A stretch of DNA of 64,000 nt from Nitratireductor arenosus (GTDB lineage: Bacteria > Pseudomonadota > Alphaproteobacteria > Rhizobiales > Rhizobiaceae): the NCBI RefSeq assembly GCF_009742725.1, contig NZ_WPHG01000002.1, positions 682,001-746,000 of the forward strand. Direction: 5' to 3'. Made by a program: the position numbers and the translations under genes. Under the pieces are notes generated by a model. The model ran no database searches, was not told the origin of the DNA, and saw nothing but the letters and a program-made list of their open reading frames with translations. Below are positions 40,783 to 50,404 of the stretch, in pieces (the stretch's first letter is position 1; every line of letters starts with the position of its first letter).

Positions 40783-41150
40783 CCGTATCGCACTCGCCCA
40801 AGCACAACGCCAATGACCCACAATGTCGCCATGATCGGCCACACGATGAACATCGACAGCCTGGGAAGTCCAACGCCTTCGAGGAAACCGTAACCGAACG
40901 TAATCAATGCCGTCCCGGCGAAAGCGAGCGCCAGGGCCTCAAACTGCAACTTGCGTTGCATTTCGTCCAATTTGCGGATGCTGCGAACGACGACGCCGCA
41001 AATGAAGATCACGGGAAGCATGGGACTGAGCGATACCACCGTGCGGAAAACCGCGCCTTCGATCCCGCCGGTCAACAGTTTTTCTGAGACGACCAGCGCG
41101 GCGGCATAGGCGGCTAATCCGATCAGCATTAAGAACAAGCTTCGTTTCAT
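40779..41150 (-). CDS. Small integral membrane protein, partner of XRE regulator
   Basis: 123 residues from ATG 41150, four predicted membrane segments (about 5-22, 36-54, 70-88, 97-116) with a charged cytoplasmic loop (RSIRKLDEMQRKLQ). The function is unknown. The longer frame to 41438 has no ribosome site and is GC-rich noise. AGGTGCCCT lies before the ATG. It is translationally coupled to the XRE regulator. Confidence 0.75.
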   Translation of the reverse strand: MKRSLFLMLIGLAAYAAALVVSEKLLTGGIEGAVFRTVVSLSPMLPVIFICGVVVRSIRKLDEMQRKLQFEALALAFAGTALITFGYGFLEGVGLPRLSMFIVWPIMATLWVIGVVLGRVRYG

Positions 41151-41161
41151 AGGGCACCTTT

Positions 41162-41177
41162 GTAAAGCGTGCTTTAC
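41162..41177. promoter_or_regulatory. Palindromic operator GTAAAGC-N2-GCTTTAC
   Basis: Two perfect 7-bp arms separated by GT, 11 bp before the membrane-protein start. This is the likely binding site of the small XRE regulator in the same operon. Confidence 0.65.
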
Positions 41178-41657
41178 GTTGAGGGGATATGATGGTTCCG
41201 GGTCGATGTTGAAGGAGGCAGCGGATCGTCGGATCCGGCCGTCCTGCCGCATCTTCCCCCGAAGCCGGATTTTGCGTCCCTGCAGACAGGATCCGGTGTC
41301 GTCCGTCTCAACACGGGCGCGTTTGACCGCCTGGACTTGATGATCCGGCCAGGAGCGCGGTGGCGGCGTCGTGAGCGGCGCGCGACACCGTCCAGCGGGA
41401 AAAAACCAAACCGGTCGATTGTGGTCGACACACGACATCAGCAGCGTGCCGTGCTCTCGGCACGGACGGTTTTCATCAGCCTGGCCGAAAAAACCACGTC
41501 ACCGAATTGCTGTCGTCCAAGGGGGGCCGGCCTCGGCGAAGGGGCCAGTGGGCGGTGCAGGTTTAGGCGTGGCGCGCGGGCGGGACAACAAATCGCTTGC
41601 AATCCACCGATTTTCGCTTTCTCTTCTTCGAAAGAGAAACGAAAGCAGGCCTGAGTC
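41178..41657. other. Intergenic region between the XRE operon and glpR
   Basis: 480 bp with no supported gene. The short reading frames have no ribosome sites or domain features. It holds a stem CGTGCCG-N6-CGGCACG (41445-41464) and, at 41612-41644, the nested palindrome described as a glpR operator. Confidence 0.6.
41612..41644. promoter_or_regulatory. Nested palindrome before glpR, candidate GlpR operator
   Basis: Outer TTTCG (41612-41616) pairs with CGAAA (41640-41644). The inner arms are TTTCTCTT (41618-41625) and AAGAGAAA (41632-41639). DeoR/GlpR regulators are known to use TTCG/CGAA half-sites, and the same TTTCG element recurs before glpD. Confidence 0.5.
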
Positions 41658-42422
41658 ATGTATCTGACGCCGCGCCACACTGCCATCATCGACATGGCCA
41701 AGCAGCACGGTCGCGTCACCGTGGAGGATCTGGCGACGGAGTTCGGCGTCACGCCGCAGACGATCCGCAAGGATCTCAACGATTTATGCGATCAGCGCCA
41801 TCTCACCCGCATCCATGGCGGCGCGCTCTACCCGTCGGGCATCGAAAACATGCAATATGAGGCGCGGCGCAAGATCGCGGCCGACGAAAAGGCAGCGATC
41901 GGCCGGGCGGCCGCCCGCCTGATCCCCGACAGCGCCTCGCTGTTCATCAATATCGGCACCACGACCGAGGCGGTGTCGCGGGCGCTGCTCGATCACAACG
42001 GATTGATGGTAATCACCAATAACATCAACGTTGCCAACAGGATGCGGGTCTATCCTTCGATCGAGGTAGTGATCGCCGGCGGCGTCGTCCGTGGCGCCGA
42101 CGGCGGTATTGTCGGCGAGGCGGCGGTCGATTTCATCCGCCAATTCAAGGTCGATTATGCCGTGATCGGCGCGTCGGCGATCGACCAGGACGGCGCGCTG
42201 CTGGATTTCGACTTTCGCGAGGTCAAGGTCGCGCAAGCCATCATCGCCAATGCGCGCCACGTCATCCTGGTCGCCGATTCGACCAAGTTCGAGCGCACCG
42301 CGCCGGTGCGCATCGGCCATCTGTCGCAGGTCGACACCTTCATCACCGACCAGTGCGGCTTCGAGGCGATCCGCGCCATCTGCGCCGAAGCCGAGGTGCG
42401 GCTGATCGAATCGGGCCGGTAG
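41658..42422 (+). CDS. glpR: DeoR-family repressor GlpR
   Basis: 254 residues. The N-terminal DeoR helix-turn-helix (VTVEDLATEFGVTPQTIRKD and RIHGGA) is followed by the sugar-phosphate sensor domain (FINIGTTTEAVSRAL, GGVVRGADGGIVGEAA, ADSTKFERTA). Glycerol-3-phosphate is the usual inducer of GlpR. It lies directly before the glycerol operon on the same strand and is therefore called GlpR. The TAG stop is the first part of a palindromic repeat. Confidence 0.88.
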   Translation: MYLTPRHTAIIDMAKQHGRVTVEDLATEFGVTPQTIRKDLNDLCDQRHLTRIHGGALYPSGIENMQYEARRKIAADEKAAIGRAAARLIPDSASLFINIGTTTEAVSRALLDHNGLMVITNNINVANRMRVYPSIEVVIAGGVVRGADGGIVGEAAVDFIRQFKVDYAVIGASAIDQDGALLDFDFREVKVAQAIIANARHVILVADSTKFERTAPVRIGHLSQVDTFITDQCGFEAIRAICAEAEVRLIESGR

Positions 42423-42459
42423 AGCCGTTCCGCTTTTCGCGGATTCGCAGACCGGCTCT
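42421..42459. repeat. Palindromic repeat at the glpR stop codon
   Basis: AGAGCCG at 42421-42427 and CGGCTCT at 42453-42459 enclose TTCCGCTTTTCGCGGATTCG. It has the same module ends as the alaS/fsr repeat and again contains the upstream gene's TAG. It may act as a terminator. Confidence 0.6.
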
Positions 42460-42491
42460 AATTTGTTGTTTTGACGCGCTTTTGAACGATG

Positions 42492-42525
42492 GGCCGGTTT
42501 CCACTTCGCCTGGAAGCGCTTTAGC
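42492..42525. repeat. Partial copy of rhizobial palindromic repeat
   Basis: GCCGGTTTCCACTTCGCC followed by GGAAGCGCT resembles the GGTTTCCACTT part of the dispersed rhizobial repeat; the match is partial. Confidence 0.3.
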
Positions 42526-42543
42526 GGCACTTTGATGGCAACT

Positions 42544-42594
42544 TTCGTTTGACACGCGCTTTTATTTCGATTTAGTTCTTTTTAACGCTTTCGC
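42544..42594 (+). promoter_or_regulatory. glpD promoter with three TTTCG elements
   Basis: A perfect TTGACA (42550-42555) and TTTAGT (42572-42577) with 16 bp between form a plausible promoter. TTTCG occurs at 42544, 42566 and 42590, spaced 22 and 24 bp and overlapping both promoter elements, as expected for GlpR repression. Confidence 0.55.
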
Positions 42595-42633
42595 CTCGCG
42601 TTTATGTTGCATTGCGAAAGCCGGGAGGATTTC

Positions 42634-44163
42634 TTGAGCGACGACCGGCTCTACGACATCGCCGTCATCGGCGGCGGCATCAATGGCTGCGGCATCGCCC
42701 GCGACGCGGCGGGGCGCGGCTATTCGGTGTTTCTGGCCGAGCAGAACGATCTCGCCAGCGGCACCTCATCATGGTCGACCAAGCTGATCCATGGCGGCCT
42801 GCGCTATCTGGAATTCTACGAATTCAGGCTGGTACGCGAGGCGCTGATGGAGCGCGAGGTGTTGTGGCGCCTGGCGCCGCACATCATCTGGCCGATGCGT
42901 TTCGTGCTGCCGCATCACAAGGGCCTGCGGCCGGCCTGGCTGCTGCGTCTCGGCCTGTTTCTGTACGACCATATTGGCGGACGCAAATTGCTGCCGGCCA
43001 CCAAAACGCTCGACATGCGCCGCGACGCGGCCGGCAAGCCGCTGAAGCCGCTGTTCTCGCGCGCCTTCGAATATTCCGACTGCTGGGTCAACGACGCCCG
43101 GTTCGTGGTGCTCAACGCCCGCGACGCCGCCGATCGCGGCGCCGATATCCGCACCCGCACCAAAATCGTGCGCGCCGGTCGCGACGGCGACGTCTGGCGC
43201 ATCGAAACCCAGGATCGCGACAGCGGGTTCAAGCAGACGGTGCGCGCGCGCATGCTGGTCAACGCGGCCGGTCCCTGGGTCGACGAGGTCCTGGCCGGCG
43301 CGCTCGGCAGGAACGGCGTCGCCAATGTGCGGCTCGTCCAGGGCAGCCATATCGTCATCACGCGCAAATTCGACGATCCGCGCGCTTATTTCTTCCAGAA
43401 CCGCGACGGCCGCATCATCTTCGCCATCCCCTACGAGGAGGATTTCACGCTGATCGGCACCACCGATCGCGATTATGACGGCGAACCCGGCAAGGCGGCG
43501 ATCAGCGACGAGGAAATCGATTATCTGTGCGCGGCGGCCAGCGAATACTTCGCCGAGCCGGTTCGCCGCGCCGACATCGTGTGGACCTATTCGGGCGTGC
43601 GCCCGCTCTACGACGACGGCGCCTCCAAGGCACAGGAGGCGACCCGCGACTATGTGCTCAAGGGTGAGGGCGGCGACGGCCAGGCGCCGCTGGTGAATAT
43701 TTTCGGCGGCAAGATCACCACTTATCGGCGGCTCGGCGAGGCGATGCTGGACAGGATCGGCGTTGAGATCGGAAAAAAGGGCGAGCCGTGGACGGCCGAC
43801 GCGCCGCTGCCCGGCGGGGATTTTCCGGTCGCGGGCTTTGCCGACGAGGTCGAGCGGCTGCGCGCGGATTACGCCTTTCTGGAACCAGCGCATGCCCGCC
43901 GGCTGGTGCGTCTTTACGGCACGCGCGCGCGCTCCATACTCGGCACCGCGCGCACGCAGGCCGATCTGGGCCGCTGTTTCGGGGCGGACCTTTACGAGTG
44001 CGAGGTGCGCTATTTGATGGAAAACGAATGGGCGGTCGGCGCGGAGGACGTGCTGTGGCGCCGGACCAAGCGGGGACTGCGGCTGTCGGGCGAGGAGGCG
44101 GCGGCCCTGGAGGCGTTCATGCGCGAGACCGGCGGGCGGGCCGATACCGCGGCCGCGGGCTAG
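42634..44163 (+). CDS. glpD: Aerobic glycerol-3-phosphate dehydrogenase
   Basis: 509 residues from TTG 42634, which has GGGAGGA five bases upstream; an ATG at 42604 lacks a site and lies in the promoter region. FAD motif GGGINGCGIARDAAGRG, then SSWSTKLIHGGLRYLE, IIFAIPYEEDFTLIGTTD and FGGKITTYRRL. It oxidises sn-glycerol-3-phosphate to dihydroxyacetone phosphate and passes electrons to quinone at the inner membrane. It is the first structural gene of the glycerol operon, so products of GlpK feed it directly. Confidence 0.95.
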   Translation: MSDDRLYDIAVIGGGINGCGIARDAAGRGYSVFLAEQNDLASGTSSWSTKLIHGGLRYLEFYEFRLVREALMEREVLWRLAPHIIWPMRFVLPHHKGLRPAWLLRLGLFLYDHIGGRKLLPATKTLDMRRDAAGKPLKPLFSRAFEYSDCWVNDARFVVLNARDAADRGADIRTRTKIVRAGRDGDVWRIETQDRDSGFKQTVRARMLVNAAGPWVDEVLAGALGRNGVANVRLVQGSHIVITRKFDDPRAYFFQNRDGRIIFAIPYEEDFTLIGTTDRDYDGEPGKAAISDEEIDYLCAAASEYFAEPVRRADIVWTYSGVRPLYDDGASKAQEATRDYVLKGEGGDGQAPLVNIFGGKITTYRRLGEAMLDRIGVEIGKKGEPWTADAPLPGGDFPVAGFADEVERLRADYAFLEPAHARRLVRLYGTRARSILGTARTQADLGRCFGADLYECEVRYLMENEWAVGAEDVLWRRTKRGLRLSGEEAAALEAFMRETGGRADTAAAG

Positions 44164-44177
44164 GCTGGAGCGGGCGG

Positions 44178-45284
44178 ATGCTTGAACTGAGGAACGTGTC
44201 CAAGATCGTCGGCGGCGACACGCATATCCGCGACGTGTCGCTGGCGGTCGAGCGCGGCACGCTCAACGTGCTGCTCGGCCCCACGCTTGCCGGCAAGACG
44301 ACGCTGATGCGGCTGATGGCCGGGCTCGACGTGCCGACCACCGGCAGCGTGTGGTTCGACGGCGCCGACGTGACCGGGGTCGCGGTGCAAAAGCGCAACG
44401 TCGCCATGGTCTACCAGCAATTCATCAACTATCCGGCGATGACGGTCTACGAAAACATCGCCTCGCCGCTCAGGGTGGCCGGCGCCGCCGCCGACCAGAT
44501 CGACAAGGAGGTGCGCCGCGCGGCCGAATTGTTGCGGCTGTCGCCCTATCTCGAGCGCACGCCGCTCAACCTGTCGGGCGGCCAGCAGCAGCGCACCGCG
44601 CTGGCGCGCGCGATCGTGAAGAATGCCGGCCTGGTGCTGCTTGACGAGCCGCTCGCCAATCTGGACTACAAGCTGCGCGAGGAACTGCGCGACGAATTGC
44701 CGAAGATTTTTGCCGAATCCGGCGCGATCTTCGTCTACGCCACCACCGAGCCGCACGAGGCGCTGCTTCTGGGCGGCAACACGGCCACGCTGTCGCAGGG
44801 CCGGGTGACGCAGTTCGGCTCCACGATCGACGTGTTCCGCAATCCGGTCGACCTCGTCACCGCGCAGACCTTTTCCGATCCGCCGCTGAACACGATCGAC
44901 GTCGTCAAGGCGGGCGCGGCCTTCGAGCTTGGCCACGGCGTGCGCCTCAAAGCCGTAGACGGGTTTGCAGCGCTTGCCGACGGCGCCTACCGCGCCGGTT
45001 TCCGCCCGCACCATCTTGCGCTGGAAAGCCCGTCGCCGGACGCCGGCGAACTGACGGCAACGGTGACGGTGACCGAACTCACCGGCTCGGAAAGCTTCGT
45101 GCACCTCGATTTCGCCGGCCAGAGCTGGGTGATGCTGGCGCCCGGCATCCACGATTTCGAGGTCGGCAGTCAGATCAGGGCGTTTATCGACACGCGCCAC
45201 CTGATGATCTTCGACGCGCACGGCCGCACGGTCGCCGGCGTCGACGCAGGGACGGGGCGGGGAGGGCACGATGGCCAGGATTGA
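44178..45284 (+). CDS. glpS: Glycerol ABC importer ATPase GlpS (H-loop degenerate)
   Basis: 368 residues. Walker A GPTLAGKT (34-41), Q-loop QQFINYP, intact signature LSGGQ (132-136), Walker B LVLLDEP (152-158), D-loop NLD. The switch histidine is lost: the usual VTHDQxEA reads ATTEPHEA with Thr190 in place of His. A C-terminal TOBE/MalK-like regulatory domain follows. In Rhizobium leguminosarum glpSTPQUV is a characterised glycerol uptake system with two different ATPases. Its end overlaps glpT by 14 bp. Confidence 0.9.
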   Translation: MLELRNVSKIVGGDTHIRDVSLAVERGTLNVLLGPTLAGKTTLMRLMAGLDVPTTGSVWFDGADVTGVAVQKRNVAMVYQQFINYPAMTVYENIASPLRVAGAAADQIDKEVRRAAELLRLSPYLERTPLNLSGGQQQRTALARAIVKNAGLVLLDEPLANLDYKLREELRDELPKIFAESGAIFVYATTEPHEALLLGGNTATLSQGRVTQFGSTIDVFRNPVDLVTAQTFSDPPLNTIDVVKAGAAFELGHGVRLKAVDGFAALADGAYRAGFRPHHLALESPSPDAGELTATVTVTELTGSESFVHLDFAGQSWVMLAPGIHDFEVGSQIRAFIDTRHLMIFDAHGRTVAGVDAGTGRGGHDGQD

Positions 45285-46362
45285 ACTCGACCATATCCGC
45301 CACTCCTATCTCGCCCACCCGGCGCGCGACGACGACTATGCGCTGAAGGAAGTGCATCACGTTTTCAAGGATGGCGGCGCCTACGCGCTCTTAGGCCCGT
45401 CGGGCTGCGGCAAGACCACCTTGCTCAACATCATCTCCGGGCTGCTGCACGCCTCCGAGGGCCGGCTTCTGTTCGACGGCGAGGATGTCTCGCACTATCC
45501 GACCGAAGCGCGCAACATCGCCCAGGTGTTCCAGTTTCCCGTCGTCTACGACACGATGACGGTTTACGACAATCTCGCCTTTCCGCTGCGCAATCGCGGC
45601 GTCGGCGAGGCCGAGGTCGAACGCAAGGTGCGCGAGACGCTCGACATGATCGACCTGAACGACTGGGCCGACCGCAAGGCCCAGGGCATGACCGCCGACC
45701 AGAAGCAGAAGATCTCGCTCGGACGCGGCCTGGTGCGCTCCGACGTCAACGCCATCCTGTTCGACGAGCCGCTGACGGTGATCGATCCGCACATGAAATG
45801 GGTGCTGCGCTCGCAGCTCAAGCTGCTGCACAAGCGCTTCGGCCACACCATGGTCTATGTCACGCACGACCAGACCGAGGCGCTGACCTTCGCCGATTCC
45901 GTGGTGGTGATGTATGAGGGCGAGATCGTCCAGATCGGCACGCCGGCCGATCTTTTCAATCGGCCCAGGCACACCTTTGTCGGCTATTTCATCGGTTCGC
46001 CGGGCATGAATGTCATGCCGGTCTCGGTGGCCGGGCGCCAGGCGCGTTTCGGCGAGGAAACCATCGAGCTGCCCGGCACGCCGAAAACGCCGATGGGCGG
46101 GGCGATCGAGCTCGGCGTGCGCCCCGAATTCGTGCGCATCGGCCACCGCGGCATGCCGGCGACGATCCACAAGGTCGAGGATATCGGCCGCCAGAAGATC
46201 GTTCGCGCCGTGGTCAACGGCCACGCGGTGGCGGCGGTGCTCGGCGAGGACGGCGAGATACCGGCCGAGCCGCGCGTCAGCTTCGCGCCCGAAGGCATCA
46301 ACATCTATGCCGGGTCATGGCGCGTCGATTACGAGAACGCGTCCGAGGGAGAAGCGGCATGA
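45271..46362 (+). CDS. glpT: Glycerol ABC importer ATPase GlpT (signature degenerate)
   Basis: 363 residues. Walker A GPSGCGKT (42-49), Walker B AILFDEP, and an intact H-loop VTHDQTEA (His199). The ABC signature is replaced by MTADQ (140-144), followed by KQKISLGRGLVR. C-terminal TOBE-type domain. It pairs with GlpS: GlpT supplies the good Walker/H-loop half-site and GlpS the good signature. It overlaps glpP by ATGA. It is not the antiporter GlpT of E. coli. Confidence 0.9.
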   Translation: MARIELDHIRHSYLAHPARDDDYALKEVHHVFKDGGAYALLGPSGCGKTTLLNIISGLLHASEGRLLFDGEDVSHYPTEARNIAQVFQFPVVYDTMTVYDNLAFPLRNRGVGEAEVERKVRETLDMIDLNDWADRKAQGMTADQKQKISLGRGLVRSDVNAILFDEPLTVIDPHMKWVLRSQLKLLHKRFGHTMVYVTHDQTEALTFADSVVVMYEGEIVQIGTPADLFNRPRHTFVGYFIGSPGMNVMPVSVAGRQARFGEETIELPGTPKTPMGGAIELGVRPEFVRIGHRGMPATIHKVEDIGRQKIVRAVVNGHAVAAVLGEDGEIPAEPRVSFAPEGINIYAGSWRVDYENASEGEAA

Positions 46363-47225
46363 ACAAGCCCTGGAACAACAAGGCCTGGTTCCTGGTGCTG
46401 CCGGTGCTGGCGCTGGTGGCGTTTTCTGCCGCGATCCCGCTGATGACGGTGGTCAACTATTCGGTCCAGGACACGTTCGGCGGCAACCAGTTCTTCTGGG
46501 CCGGCACGGAATGGTTCGAGGAAATCCTGTCGTCCGACCGGTTCTGGGCCGCGATGGGCCGCAATCTGGTGTTTTCGGGGATCATTCTGGCCATCGAGGT
46601 GCCGCTCGGCATCCTGATCGCGCTCAACATGCCGCGCCGCGGCTGGGGCGTGTCGGTGTGCCTGGTGTTGATGGCCTTGCCGCTGCTCATTCCCTGGAAC
46701 GTGGTCGGCACGATCTGGCAGGTCTTCGGCCGCATCGATATCGGCCTTCTCGGCCGGGCCACTTGGGCGCTGGGCATTGACTACAATTACGTCAACGATC
46801 CGTTCGACGCCTGGATCACGGTGATCGTGATGGATGTTTGGCACTGGACCAGCCTGGTGGTGCTGTTGTGTTATGCCGGGTTGGTCTCCATTCCCGACGC
46901 CTATTACCAGGCCGCGCGCATCGACGGGGCCTCGCGCTGGGCGGTATTCCGCTACATCCAGCTGCCGAAGATGAAGCGGGTTTTGACCATCGCCATCCTG
47001 CTGCGCTTCATGGATTCCTTCATGATCTACACCGAGCCGTTCGTCGTCACGGGCGGCGGGCCGGGCAATTCGACGACGTTTTTGTCGATCGACCTGGTCA
47101 AGACGGCGATCGGCCAGTTCGACCTCGGCCCGGCGGCGGCGATGTCGCTGATCTACTTCCTGATCATCCTGCTGTTGTCGTGGGTGTTTTACACCGTCAT
47201 GACCAATTACGACGCGGAGAAGTGA
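46359..47225 (+). CDS. glpP: Glycerol ABC importer permease GlpP
   Basis: 288 residues from ATG 46359 (ATGA overlap with glpT). Six membrane segments of the MalF/UgpA type. The EAA-like cytoplasmic loop is AARIDGASRWAVFRYIQLP. The N-terminus is short, so it lacks the extra domain of MalF. It forms the channel with GlpQ. The next start follows after 1 bp. Confidence 0.9.
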   Translation: MNKPWNNKAWFLVLPVLALVAFSAAIPLMTVVNYSVQDTFGGNQFFWAGTEWFEEILSSDRFWAAMGRNLVFSGIILAIEVPLGILIALNMPRRGWGVSVCLVLMALPLLIPWNVVGTIWQVFGRIDIGLLGRATWALGIDYNYVNDPFDAWITVIVMDVWHWTSLVVLLCYAGLVSIPDAYYQAARIDGASRWAVFRYIQLPKMKRVLTIAILLRFMDSFMIYTEPFVVTGGGPGNSTTFLSIDLVKTAIGQFDLGPAAAMSLIYFLIILLLSWVFYTVMTNYDAEK

Positions 47226-47226
47226 G

Positions 47227-48095
<869 letters not shown>

Positions 48096-48096
<1 letters not shown>

Positions 48097-48503
48097 TGGA
48101 GTACACGCGCAACTGGAAGCTGCCGCTGGCCGGCCTGCTCGGCGCCTATGGGCTCGCTGCCTGGCTGCTGGCCAACCGGCTGCCGGTCAAGGACGGGGCG
48201 ATCGACTGGCAGGCCTCTCTGTTTCCGGGCTCCTGGATGGCGTGGTCGTTTCCGAGCGCGCTGTTCTTCCTGACCATTTTTCTGTTTCTGGCGCTGATGG
48301 CGATCTGGGAATATGCGCGCCCCGGCGGCCATCCGCGCGTCGGCATCCTGCGTTTCGAGACGACGCGCGGGGACCGGCTGTTCGTTTCGCTGCTCGGCAG
48401 CGCCTTCATCCATCTCGCTTGGCTGGGTCTTGTCGGACCCGGCCTGTGGTGGGCTCTCGCCCTGTCGGCGGTCTACGCGATCGGCGTATTCCGTTTCGTC
48501 TAG
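48096..48503 (+). CDS. glpU: Small membrane protein GlpU (DUF2160)
   Basis: 135 residues with four membrane segments (about 10-26, 50-71, 95-112, 115-133). The DUF2160 family occurs almost only inside glycerol importer operons. In R. leguminosarum it is glpU, but its role is not settled. It may be an extra membrane subunit. The gene is coupled to glpQ. Confidence 0.85.
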
Positions 48504-48571
48504 GGCGGGCAACTGACCGGCCGGGCGCAAGGCCCGCGTTCGGATTTCATCGGTAACCTTGGGAGGAATTG

Positions 48572-50293
48572 ATGAGACGCGATCTAATGACATCGACCGC
48601 AGCCCTGGCGCTGCTTTTATCGGCGGGGTCGGCCTTTGCCGACATGGATGCCGCCAAGGCTTTCCTCGACGCCGAAATCGGCGATATGTCGGCGCTCGAC
48701 CGGGCCGGGCAGGAAGCCGAGATGCAATGGTTCATCGACGCGGCCAAGCCTCTGGCCGGCATGGACATCAAGGTGGTGTCGGAAACGATCACCACGCATG
48801 AATACGAATCCAAGGTGCTGGCGCCAGCTTTCACCGCCATCACTGGCATCAAGGTCACGCACGATCTGATCGGCGAGGGCGACGTGGTGGAAAAGCTGCA
48901 GACGCAGATGCAGTCGGGCGAGAACATCTATGACGGCTACATCAACGATTCCGACCTGATCGGCACCCATTGGCGCTACCAGCAGGCGCGCAATCTGAGC
49001 GACTGGATGGAAAACGAGGGCAAGGACGTCACCAATCCGAACCTCGACATCGACGACTTCATCGGCAAGTCGTTCACCACCGCGCCGGACGGCAAGCTGT
49101 ACCAGCTTCCCGATCAGCAGTTCGCGAACCTTTATTGGTTCCGCTACGACTGGTTCAACGACGAGAAGAACCAGGCCGATTTCAAGGAGAAATACGGCTA
49201 CGATCTCGGCGTGCCGGTCAACTGGTCGGCCTATGAGGACATCGCCGAGTTCTTCACCGGCCGCGAGATCGACGGCAAGAAGGTCTACGGCCATATGGAC
49301 TACGGCAAGAAGGACCCGTCGCTCGGCTGGCGGTTCACCGATGCGTGGCTGTCGATGGCCGGCAACGGCGACAAGGGCATCCCGAACGGCCTGCCGGTCG
49401 ACGAATGGGGCATCAAGGTCGACGAGAATTCGCGTCCGGTCGGCTCGTGCGTGGCTCGCGGCGGCGACACCAACGGCCCGGCCGCCGTCTACGCCATCCA
49501 GAAATATCTCGACTGGATGAAGGCCTACGCCCCGGCCGCCGCGCAGGGTATGACCTTCTCCGAATCCGGCCCGGTTCCGGCCCAGGGCGAGATCGCCCAG
49601 CAGATGTTCATGTACACCGCCTTCACCGCCGACATGGTCAAGGACGGGCTGCCAGTGGTGGACGAGGACGGCGCGCCGAAATGGCGTTTCGCCCCGTCGC
49701 CGCACGGCGTCTACTGGAAGGACGGCATGAAGCTCGGCTATCAGGACGCCGGCTCCTGGACGTTGATGAAATCGACTCCCGACGACCGCGCCAAGGCGGC
49801 CTGGCTCTACGCCCAGTTCGTGACGTCGAAGACCGTCGACGTGAAGAAGAGCCATGTCGGCCTGACCTTCATCCGCCAGTCCACGCTCGATCATGAAAGC
49901 TTCACCGACCGCGCGCCCAAGCTCGGCGGCCTGATCGAGTTCTACCGCTCGCCGGCACGGCTGCAATGGTCGCCGACCGGCACCAACGTGCCCGATTATC
50001 CCAAGCTGGCGCAGCTCTGGTGGCAGGCGATCGGCGATGCCTCGTCGGGCGCCAAATCGGCCCAGGAGGCGATGGATTCGCTGTGTGCCGAACAGGAACG
50101 GGTTCTGGAACGCCTGGAGCGGGCCGGCGTGCAGGGCGAGTTCGGCCCCAAGCTCGCCGAGGAGCACGATCTCGAGTACTGGAACAAGGACGCGGTCGAA
50201 AAGGGCAACCTGGCGCCGCAGCTCAAGGTCGAGAACGAGAAGGAACAGCCGCAGACCGTCAATTACGACGATCTGGTCAAGAGCTGGCAGTAA
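48572..50293 (+). CDS. glpV: Glycerol-binding periplasmic protein GlpV
   Basis: 573 residues from ATG 48572, with GGGAGGA upstream; a TTG just before is less likely. Signal peptide to AFA (residue 23). The mature protein is a long type-1 solute-binding protein, bigger than the usual 420 residues, as expected for GlpV. It delivers glycerol to GlpPQ. A strong hairpin follows its stop, which could protect its message or lower readthrough to glpK. Confidence 0.9.
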   Translation: MRRDLMTSTAALALLLSAGSAFADMDAAKAFLDAEIGDMSALDRAGQEAEMQWFIDAAKPLAGMDIKVVSETITTHEYESKVLAPAFTAITGIKVTHDLIGEGDVVEKLQTQMQSGENIYDGYINDSDLIGTHWRYQQARNLSDWMENEGKDVTNPNLDIDDFIGKSFTTAPDGKLYQLPDQQFANLYWFRYDWFNDEKNQADFKEKYGYDLGVPVNWSAYEDIAEFFTGREIDGKKVYGHMDYGKKDPSLGWRFTDAWLSMAGNGDKGIPNGLPVDEWGIKVDENSRPVGSCVARGGDTNGPAAVYAIQKYLDWMKAYAPAAAQGMTFSESGPVPAQGEIAQQMFMYTAFTADMVKDGLPVVDEDGAPKWRFAPSPHGVYWKDGMKLGYQDAGSWTLMKSTPDDRAKAAWLYAQFVTSKTVDVKKSHVGLTFIRQSTLDHESFTDRAPKLGGLIEFYRSPARLQWSPTGTNVPDYPKLAQLWWQAIGDASSGAKSAQEAMDSLCAEQERVLERLERAGVQGEFGPKLAEEHDLEYWNKDAVEKGNLAPQLKVENEKEQPQTVNYDDLVKSWQ

Positions 50294-50312
50294 GTCCGGC
50301 ATGGCCGGCGGC

Positions 50313-50333
50313 GGGGGCGGCATGGCCGCCCCC
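50313..50333 (+). terminator. Strong hairpin between glpV and glpK
   Basis: Nine-bp perfect stem GGGGGCGGC / GCCGCCCCC with a three-base loop, 19 bp after glpV, no proper T-run (CGTTTCTG follows). It is more likely an mRNA stabiliser or partial terminator than a full stop. Confidence 0.5.
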
Positions 50334-50404
50334 CGTTTCTGTCCAGTGCCGGGCAGGCCCGGCAGGGGCTGCGCCGTTCAACCCGCATATGATACGACCG
50401 TCCC

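Noticed and set aside
41337-41667. Short open frames in the gap before glpR (98-105 codons)
   Set aside because: No ribosome site, Arg/Ser-rich composition and overlap with the glpR operator palindrome.
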